A stretch of 11,090 bases of DNA from Planctomycetota bacterium (GTDB lineage Bacteria; Planctomycetota; UBA8108): contig NZOA01000035.1 of assembly GCA_002695115.1 (NCBI GenBank), forward strand, positions 63,341 to 74,430, in the 5' to 3' direction. The position numbers and the translations under genes were made by a program. Each line of letters opens with the position of its first letter. The first letter of the stretch is position 1. Below, piece by piece: positions 1-5,354 of this stretch. Below the pieces are notes generated by a model. That model was not told the origin of the DNA, did not search any database, and saw only the letters and a program-made list of their open reading frames with translations.

Positions 1-2
1 CT

Positions 3-461
3 GGCGCCGTCGACTGTCTCCACGGCGCCCTCGTTGATGAGTCAGGAGCCGCCCTGCTGAAGAAATACGGCGGTATCGATGAGCTCTTCACCCCGGCGGG
101 TTTCGCCCGCCACGCCGAGGAGCTCATCCCCAGGATGCTCAATCCCCACCTCGGAGACCTCGTAGCCAGGGTCGCCAGGGACCCCGGTCGAAAGCTGGGA
201 TGGAACGACCGCCTGGCGGGAACGCTGCGGCTTGGACTCGAGACCGGGATCGACATGCCGCGCTTCGCTCTCGCCGCGGCCGCCGCGCTTGCCTATCTCG
301 ACCCCTCCCTGAAAAACTCGGCGGACGCGCCCGGGCCCATCCTCCAATCTCTCTGGAAGAAAGACGCCCCCGCCGCCGCGGAGGCCGCTGCGGTCTGCTC
401 TCTCATCGAGGCCGGCCTGGAAAGGCTGAGAACTGTCCCGCCGGATCATCTTTTTACTTAG
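3..461 (+). CDS. mtlD: Mannitol-1-phosphate 5-dehydrogenase-like protein, C-terminal part (5' end outside window)
   Basis: The reading frame is open from the left edge to a TAG stop at 459-461 and gives 152 residues with no start in view. About 45 residues in is the block NPHLGDLVARVARDPGRKL followed by NDRL, which matches the family pattern NPyLxDxVxRVgRdPxRKLxxxDRL of the C-terminal helical domain of short polyol dehydrogenases of the MtlD type. These enzymes interconvert mannitol 1-phosphate and fructose 6-phosphate with NAD in the cytoplasm. The remainder is alanine-rich helix, as expected for this domain. The N-terminal Rossmann domain lies upstream and cannot be checked, so a related polyol or uronate dehydrogenase remains possible. 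The E2 gene follows on the same strand after 68 bases and may be co-transcribed, though the two have no obvious shared pathway. Confidence 0.72.
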   Translation, partial: GAVDCLHGALVDESGAALLKKYGGIDELFTPAGFARHAEELIPRMLNPHLGDLVARVARDPGRKLGWNDRLAGTLRLGLETGIDMPRFALAAAAALAYLDPSLKNSADAPGPILQSLWKKDAPAAAEAAAVCSLIEAGLERLRTVPPDHLFT

Positions 462-529
462 CCCGCTGTCTTCTCTTCGTAGATAATCTCCGCCTGCGGC
501 GTATACACGAAACAGAGCAGCACAAAACC

Positions 530-1849
530 ATGGCTCACCCAATCCTGATGCCCAAAGCCGGCCAGAGCATGACCGAGGGCAAGATCGTCACCTGGCTCAA
601 AAAGGAAGGTGACGCCATCGAGAGGGGCACCCCCCTCCTCGAGATAGAAACGGACAAGGCGAACCTCGATGTCGAGGCGACCGAGGAAGGCATCCTGCGG
701 CTCATCGCTCACCAGGAGGGAGAGACCGTTCCCGTGCTGACCGTGATCGGAGTCATCGGCGAGCAGGATGAAGACATCGACATCGAGACGCTGCGCAGCA
801 AACATGAAAAACCGGTCGAGGAAGAACCTTCGCCTGGAACAGGGAAGGCCGCCCCGGCACGGAAACCCAAACCGCCTGAAGCAACGAAGACGAAAACCGG
901 AAAAAAGAAGGCGCCTGCCGCCGAGGAGGCCGCAGCGGCGGGAGCTTCCGCGGCGGTGACGATCCTCCGGCAGCCCGCTCCGAGGCTGGATGACGGCAGG
1001 CGGGTGTCGGCATCTCCCCTGGCGAGACGCCTGGCCGCTGAACGCGGCATAGACATCCGTACGCTCGAGGGGAGCGGACCGGGCGGCCGGATCCTCAGAC
1101 GGGATATTGAGCAGACTCCAGGGAACGGCCAGGCGGCCACCCATCTCGAGGCCGATACGCAGCTGGCCTATCCCGATCCTGTCGACAGGCCTCCCGCGAA
1201 GGTGGCCCTCGAGGGCATGAGGGGTGCCATAGCCAAAGCCCTGCAGCATTCCAAGAGCACCATCCCCCACTTCTATACGACCATGGCGATCGACGTCGGC
1301 GAGGCGCTGGCGCTGAAAGAAACCCTGGCTGCTTCCGGCACCCGCGTGACGATCAACGACCTCGTTCTCAGAGCCTGCGCCCTGGCGCTCACCGATGAGC
1401 CGGGAGTCAACTGCCGGGTGGCGGATGATCACATCGAGTATCCCGAGGAGATCAACCTCGGCATCGCAGTCGGCAACGACGATGGCCTGGTGGTCCCGGT
1501 CGTCCTCGGCGCCCAGGACCACGACCTGGAATCCCTCGCAGCCGAAACCCACCGAATTATCGAGCAGGCCCGGGCGGGCAAGCTGACCGGTGCCGGACAG
1601 GGCACCTTCACGATCTCCAATCTCGGGATGTTCGGAATAGAATCCTTTACGGCCATCATCAATCCACCGGAGGCGGCCATCCTCGCCGTTGGCGGAATTC
1701 ACCAGGAGTCGGTACCCAGCGGCGGAGGGTTCGTATCGAGACCGATACTCAGGGTGACTCTCTCATGCGACCACCGGGCGATCGATGGATTCATCGCTGC
1801 GCGCTTCCTGTCGCGTATCAGGTTCTTACTCCAGACCGCGCGGCTCTGA
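530..1849 (+). CDS. pdhC: Dihydrolipoamide acyltransferase (E2) of a 2-oxoacid dehydrogenase complex, probably pyruvate
   Basis: This 439-residue E2 carries acyl groups on a lipoyl arm and passes them to CoA. Domains in order: one lipoyl domain, residues 1-78, opening MPKAGQSMTEG and with the acceptor lysine K43 in ETDKAN; an Ala/Pro/Lys/Glu-rich flexible linker, about 93-150; the E3-binding domain, about 158-195, with SPLARRLAAERGID and GSGPGGRI; and the acyltransferase domain, about 225-439, ending with DHRAIDG, where H415 and D419 are the catalytic pair. The frame is open upstream into mtlD, but the ATG at 530 places the lipoyl domain at the usual N-terminus and is the only sensible start. 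The Shine-Dalgarno is weak. Its 3' end overlaps lipB on the other strand by 24 bases. No E1 or E3 gene is in the window, so the substrate (pyruvate, acetoin or branched-chain oxoacid) is inferred only from overall resemblance. Confidence 0.9.
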   Translation: MAHPILMPKAGQSMTEGKIVTWLKKEGDAIERGTPLLEIETDKANLDVEATEEGILRLIAHQEGETVPVLTVIGVIGEQDEDIDIETLRSKHEKPVEEEPSPGTGKAAPARKPKPPEATKTKTGKKKAPAAEEAAAAGASAAVTILRQPAPRLDDGRRVSASPLARRLAAERGIDIRTLEGSGPGGRILRRDIEQTPGNGQAATHLEADTQLAYPDPVDRPPAKVALEGMRGAIAKALQHSKSTIPHFYTTMAIDVGEALALKETLAASGTRVTINDLVLRACALALTDEPGVNCRVADDHIEYPEEINLGIAVGNDDGLVVPVVLGAQDHDLESLAAETHRIIEQARAGKLTGAGQGTFTISNLGMFGIESFTAIINPPEAAILAVGGIHQESVPSGGGFVSRPILRVTLSCDHRAIDGFIAARFLSRIRFLLQTARL

Positions 1850-2596
1850 GAGTGGCCCCGTGGCCTTCGGCTCCGCCGGCGAACTGTCGCACAATTCGCC
1901 GACCTCTTCTCCCACAACGAGCCCCAGGGACACCCCCAGGCTGGCCTGGAGTTCCTCGTGTACCAGGACCCGGAGCTCCCCGGAAGAAGGCATCTTCCCC
2001 TTCGGCAATTCCCTGCGAAGGCTGGTCACTCCAGCATCGGAAATACCGCAGGGAACGATAGCCCCGAAGCCCTCGAGATCGTTCTCGAAATTGAGGGCGA
2101 AACCATGAGAGGTAATCCAGCGATTGCAGCGTACACCGAGGGCGGCGATCTTTCTTGGCGGGCTTCCCGCAATCCATACCCCTGTTCTCCCCTCGATCCG
2201 CACGCCCTCGAGACCGAGCTTCGCCAACACTCCGATAATTCCGTCTTCGAGCCCGCGCAGGTAGCGGTGAATATCCCTGCGGCAAGGCGCTTGGGCGAGA
2301 TCGACGACAGGATACCCGACAAGCTGCCCCGGCTCATGGCAGGTAATATCTCCCCCCCGCGAGGTCTCTACAACCATCACTCCGCGGGCCTCGAGGTCGT
2401 CTGTGGGCAATAGGAGATGGCTGGACCCGCCGGAGGTGCCCAGCGTGATGGTCGGCGGATGCTCCAGCAACCAGAGCAGATCTCCCAGGATTCCGTCCTG
2501 GCGCAGGCTCACCAGCCGCTCCTGTACCAGCAACGAATACCGATAATCAACAAGCGAACTTCCGGAAGACTCGGAGCAGTTAGCGTGAACTACCAT
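1826..2596 (-). CDS. lipB: Octanoyltransferase LipB (lipoyl/octanoyl-[ACP]:protein transferase)
   Basis: LipB moves octanoyl from acyl carrier protein to the lysine of lipoyl domains, the first step of lipoate assembly before LipA adds sulfur. The 256-residue protein shows the whole signature: RGGDITCHEPGQLVGYPVVDL-type block at residues 80-100, GVWI then KIAALG with the conserved lysine K149, HGFALNF at 164-170, and PCG with the catalytic cysteine C183. About 25 residues at the C-terminus, rich in E, P and S, extend beyond the core. E. coli LipB is about 213 residues, so this is somewhat long. The last eight codons (stop TAA, 1826-1828) lie antisense to the end of the E2 gene. The ATG at 2594-2596 has no Shine-Dalgarno, and a promoter-like sequence sits directly upstream, so translation may be leaderless. 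No in-frame alternative start fits better. Confidence 0.95.
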   Translation of the reverse strand: MVVHANCSESSGSSLVDYRYSLLVQERLVSLRQDGILGDLLWLLEHPPTITLGTSGGSSHLLLPTDDLEARGVMVVETSRGGDITCHEPGQLVGYPVVDLAQAPCRRDIHRYLRGLEDGIIGVLAKLGLEGVRIEGRTGVWIAGSPPRKIAALGVRCNRWITSHGFALNFENDLEGFGAIVPCGISDAGVTSLRRELPKGKMPSSGELRVLVHEELQASLGVSLGLVVGEEVGELCDSSPAEPKATGPLSEPRGLE

Positions 2597-2601
2597 AGCG
2601 C

Positions 2602-2617
2602 GTTATGATATCATGAC
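2602..2617. repeat. 16-base near-perfect palindrome in the lipB/ftsH divergent region
   Basis: GTTATGATATCATGAC contains the perfect 10-base palindrome ATGATATCAT, and the outer bases pair except at one position. It overlaps the proposed lipB -10 box. It lies inside a wider inverted repeat, GCGCGTT (2598-2604) and AACGCGC (2632-2638). It could be an operator shared by lipB and ftsH, or an A+T-rich symmetry arising from the -10 element. No regulator can be named. Confidence 0.35.
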
Positions 2618-2633
2618 TCGATTAGCGTCTAAA
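2605..2633 (-). promoter_or_regulatory. Candidate sigma70-type promoter of lipB
   Basis: Reading the minus strand, TTTAGA (2633-2628; 4/6 to TTGACA) is followed by a 17-base spacer and TATCAT (2610-2605; 5/6 to TATAAT). Only eight bases separate the -10 box from the lipB ATG, so transcription would begin at or next to the start codon. This agrees with the absence of a Shine-Dalgarno. The call rests on consensus matching only. Confidence 0.4.
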
Positions 2634-2637
2634 CGCG

Positions 2638-2658
2638 CCCGCTGCAGGTTCCAGCGGG
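2638..2658 (+). other. Hairpin upstream of ftsH
   Basis: CCCGCTG (2638-2644) and CAGCGGG (2652-2658) are exact complements separated by seven bases, so a stable RNA stem-loop could form in the ftsH leader 37 bases before the GTG start. No T-run follows, so it is not an intrinsic terminator. It is too far upstream to cover the ribosome binding site directly. Confidence 0.4.
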
Positions 2659-2695
2659 AGAATTCCACGGCATTTACGCGGAGCCAGGCAAGAAA

Positions 2696-4774
2696 GTGGC
2701 AGAAAACAGCGACAAGCAGGAAGATCCCGGTCTGAAACAGGACGACTCCGGGCGCCCCAAGCGCAAATCCGGTCTGAATCTCTTCCAGGTTGGCCTCATC
2801 ATCATGCTCGCTGTCATCATGCTGAGCATCTTCCTGACGAAGAAACAGAACGAAGCCTCCTACAACGAATTCAGGGAACACCTCGCGGCCGGGCACGTCG
2901 AATGGGTTCAGCTCGAGGACGAAGAATTCGTCGGCGTCATGACCATCCCCAAGGACTACAAGTCCGAGTCGGTGCCCCCTGACGCCACGGGTGAAAACCA
3001 AGAGAACAACAAGCCCGATATCGCCCATGCTCCCTTTGGAGGCGAGATAGGTAAGTTGCCTAAGGAAGAGTCCTTCCGCTTCACCACCACGGCGATCAAG
3101 AACCCGCAGGACAGGAAGGAGATCATGGATCTCCTTAAAGAAAAAAAGATCCCCACAAAGATAACTCCTCCAAGCGGCTGGAGCACCATGCTCGTCTGGA
3201 TGCTGCCGTTCTTCCTGATCCTCTTCCTCTGGATCATGATGATGCGTCAGTCCGGACAGCTCGGGCGAACAGCCATGTCCTTCGGAAAAGCCCGGGCAAA
3301 AATGGCGGGAGAATCCGATGACAAGGTAACCTTCGCTGATGTAGCCGGCTGCCAGGAGGCCAAGGTCGAGCTGATGGAGGTCGTCGACTTCCTCAAGGCT
3401 CCCGGAAAGTACCAGACCCTCGGCGGGCGGATGCCCAAGGGGATGCTCCTGGTAGGTCCTCCTGGAACGGGAAAGACACTGATGGCCCGCGCCGTCGCCG
3501 GCGAAGCGGCCAGGCCTTTCTTCCAGCTCAGCGGCTCCGATTTCGTCGAGATGTTCGTGGGAGTTGGAGCTTCCCGCGTAAGAGACCTCTTCGAGCAGGC
3601 CAAGGGCAAGGCTCCCTGCATCGTATTCGTGGACGAGCTGGACGCGGTGGGCCGCCAGCGCGGCGCCGGGCTCGGAGGCGGGCACGATGAACGGGAGCAA
3701 ACCCTGAACCAGTTGCTTGTCGAGATGGACGGTTTCGACACGACCTCCGGGGTTATCTTCCTGGCCGCGACCAACCGCCCGGACGTCCTGGACCCGGCGC
3801 TGCTGCGGCCGGGGCGATTTGACCGCCAGATCGTCATCGACGCGCCCGATCTCGAGGGCAGAAAAGCGATCCTCGAGGTACACGCCAAGAACAAGGTCCT
3901 CTCCGACAGCATCGATTTCAACCTGATCGCGGCAAATACCTCGGGCTTCACCGGCGCGGATCTCGCCAACCTTCTCAACGAGGCGGCCCTCATGGCGGCC
4001 AGGAAAAATGCCACCGAGATAACCCAGGCAGAGCTCGATGAAGCGGTTGAGCGTGTCATCGCGGGTCCGGAACGCCGCAGCAGGAAGCTGGGAAAAGAAG
4101 AGCTCGCCAAGGTCGCCTATCACGAGGCCGGTCACGCCCTGGTCGCCGCGCTGTGTGAGAACGCTGACCCGGTAAGAAAAATATCGATCATCCCCCGCGG
4201 CCACGCCGCGCTGGGATATACCATGCAGACTCCCGAAGCGGATCGCTACCTGACGAGCAAGCCGGATCTCCTGGACAAGCTCAAGGGCCTGCTGGCAGGC
4301 AGAGCCGCAGAGCTCCTGGTCTTCGAGGAGCTCTCCACCGGCGCCGGAAACGACCTCGAGCGCGCGACACATATCGCCAGGAGCATGATCTGCCGTTTCG
4401 GTATGAGCGAGAAGCTCGGACCGGTCGTCTACGGAAGGGAAAGCCAGCAGGTCTTCCTTGGAAGAGATATGACCCAGGAAGATCGGAACTTCAGCGAAAG
4501 CACCGCCCAGGAAATCGACGCTGAGGTCAGACGCCTGATCGAGGAGGCCAACGAGGAGGCGATGGCGATCATAGAGAAAAACAGGATCTGCCTCAACCGC
4601 ATCGCGGAGACCCTCCTCGAGAAGGAGGTCATGCAGGGCGAAGATCTCGACGAACTCCTCAAGGAAATCCTGGGAGAGGTCCCTGGAACGAGCAGCGGTC
4701 CTGCCCCCATCCCAGGGGTCCCGCCCCTGGCGGAAACGGAAACCGGTGATTCAGAAGAGACCCCTGCCGCCTGA
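2696..4774 (+). CDS. ftsH: ATP-dependent zinc metalloprotease FtsH
   Basis: FtsH is the membrane-anchored AAA+ protease that degrades misfolded membrane proteins and short-lived regulators. The 692-residue protein has a charged cytosolic N-terminus (1-28), a membrane helix at about 29-48, a periplasmic segment to about 162, and a second helix at about 164-183. The ATPase has Walker A GPPGTGKT (254-261), pore loop FVG (287-289), Walker B ending VDE (D313, E314) and the second region of homology with [18 protein letters not shown] (360-377, arginine fingers R371 and R374). The peptidase has HEAGH (476-480) with zinc ligands H476 and H480, catalytic E477, and D553 in GNDLERAT as probable third ligand. 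The start is GTG at 2696 with AGG eight bases upstream. At about 115 residues the periplasmic part is longer than in E. coli FtsH because of a polar N/E/P-rich stretch at about 88-122. The tail is Pro/Glu/Thr-rich. Confidence 0.97.
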   Translation: MAENSDKQEDPGLKQDDSGRPKRKSGLNLFQVGLIIMLAVIMLSIFLTKKQNEASYNEFREHLAAGHVEWVQLEDEEFVGVMTIPKDYKSESVPPDATGENQENNKPDIAHAPFGGEIGKLPKEESFRFTTTAIKNPQDRKEIMDLLKEKKIPTKITPPSGWSTMLVWMLPFFLILFLWIMMMRQSGQLGRTAMSFGKARAKMAGESDDKVTFADVAGCQEAKVELMEVVDFLKAPGKYQTLGGRMPKGMLLVGPPGTGKTLMARAVAGEAARPFFQLSGSDFVEMFVGVGASRVRDLFEQAKGKAPCIVFVDELDAVGRQRGAGLGGGHDEREQTLNQLLVEMDGFDTTSGVIFLAATNRPDVLDPALLRPGRFDRQIVIDAPDLEGRKAILEVHAKNKVLSDSIDFNLIAANTSGFTGADLANLLNEAALMAARKNATEITQAELDEAVERVIAGPERRSRKLGKEELAKVAYHEAGHALVAALCENADPVRKISIIPRGHAALGYTMQTPEADRYLTSKPDLLDKLKGLLAGRAAELLVFEELSTGAGNDLERATHIARSMICRFGMSEKLGPVVYGRESQQVFLGRDMTQEDRNFSESTAQEIDAEVRRLIEEANEEAMAIIEKNRICLNRIAETLLEKEVMQGEDLDELLKEILGEVPGTSSGPAPIPGVPPLAETETGDSEETPAA

Positions 4775-4881
4775 GCCCGCTACGGCCGGCTCACCCCCCA
4801 CTGAATCCGGTAGCCTGCCTGTGTCTCGTCTCACTCGTGGCCCGGGATCGGCAGCGCAAGCCGACAGAACGAATCAAGCCC

Positions 4882-4900
4882 GCTCAGATAGCCTCTGAGC
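4882..4900 (-). other. Hairpin at the 3' end of glnB
   Basis: GCTCAGA (4882-4888) and TCTGAGC (4894-4900) form a perfect seven-base-pair stem with a five-base loop. It includes the last codons and stop of glnB, in the 109-base convergent gap with ftsH. No T-tract follows on either strand, so it is not a standard Rho-independent terminator. It may protect or pause the 3' end of the transcript, or be chance. Confidence 0.3.
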
Positions 4901-5231
4901 CGCGCTCACCTGTCCTGATGCGGATGACATCTTCGAGTGGTTGTACGAAGATCTTGCCATCACCTATATTACCTTCCGGACCGCTTCGTCCACCGCGGAT
5001 GATCGCCTCGATCGTGGGTTCCACGAACTCCTCGTTCACGGCGATATCGAGCCGGACCTTGGGCAACAGGTTTACCTCGTACTCATGTCCTCGATAGACC
5101 TCAGTATGGCCCTTCTGCCTTCCGAGTCCCTTGACATCCCCAACCGTCAGACGGAAGACCTCGACCTTGCTGAGGGCCTCCTTGACGGCTTCCAGCCGCG
5201 CAGGCTGCACTATTGCGGTAATAAGCTTCAT
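4884..5231 (-). CDS. glnB: Nitrogen regulatory protein PII (GlnB/GlnK)
   Basis: PII is the small trimeric sensor of ATP/ADP, 2-oxoglutarate and, through uridylylation, glutamine. It controls glutamine synthetase adenylylation, ammonium transporters and other targets. The 115-residue protein is full length. The T-loop region GLGRQKGHTEVYRGHEY (35-51) ends at Y51, the uridylylation site, with Y46 also present. The B-loop is IGDGKIF (89-95), and the C-terminal block VIRIRTGERGSEAI (102-115) is typical. Compared with E. coli GlnB there are three extra residues just before IGDGK (SGPEGN in place of TGK); I believe this form is common in Planctomycetota-like PII proteins. Start ATG 5229-5231 has AGG close upstream. 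It lies 123 bases downstream of glnD, whose product would uridylylate it. No amtB adjoins, so GlnB versus GlnK cannot be settled. Confidence 0.96.
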   Translation of the reverse strand: MKLITAIVQPARLEAVKEALSKVEVFRLTVGDVKGLGRQKGHTEVYRGHEYEVNLLPKVRLDIAVNEEFVEPTIEAIIRGGRSGPEGNIGDGKIFVQPLEDVIRIRTGERGSEAI

Positions 5232-5303
5232 CGGAGCCTACTGTGTCCTTTTGAAAATCCCCGAGGCCGGATAGCCTGCTTCAACGAACCTAAACTGCTT
5301 TGT

Positions 5304-5320
5304 CAGGTATACGAGACCTG
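5304..5320. repeat. Short inverted repeat in the glnD-glnB intergenic gap
   Basis: CAGGT (5304-5308) and ACCTG (5316-5320) form an interrupted palindrome 73 bases upstream of the glnB start, within the 123-base gap to glnD. On the minus strand a TATGAT -10-like hexamer lies further upstream, but no good -35 accompanies it. A separate glnB promoter or operator here is possible but poorly supported. The gap otherwise shows nothing recognisable. Confidence 0.2.
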
Positions 5321-5354
5321 CACCAACATAATCATACCGCGGGATCTGAGCAAG

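Noticed and set aside
458..1702. Minus-strand open frame of 414 codons opposite the E2 gene
   Set aside because: The E2 domains on the plus strand are complete and in order. The antisense translation is low-complexity Arg/Gly-rich sequence with no family resemblance.
2603..4372. Long minus-strand open frame of 589 codons opposite ftsH
   Set aside because: It mirrors the fully conserved FtsH sequence. The translation is a Gly/Glu/Asp/Arg-rich shadow without recognisable domains.
4775..4883. Bidirectional terminator in the ftsH/glnB convergent gap
   Set aside because: Only short stems are visible (for example TCGGC/GCCGA around 4850-4866) with no T-run. Termination here is probably Rho-dependent or not recognisable by eye.
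5317..5333. GGTGCA half-site (minus strand) suggestive of an NtrC box upstream of glnB
   Set aside because: Only one half of the dyad TGCACY-N5-GGTGCA is present, and no -24/-12 sigma54 promoter (TGGC...TTGC) is found nearby.
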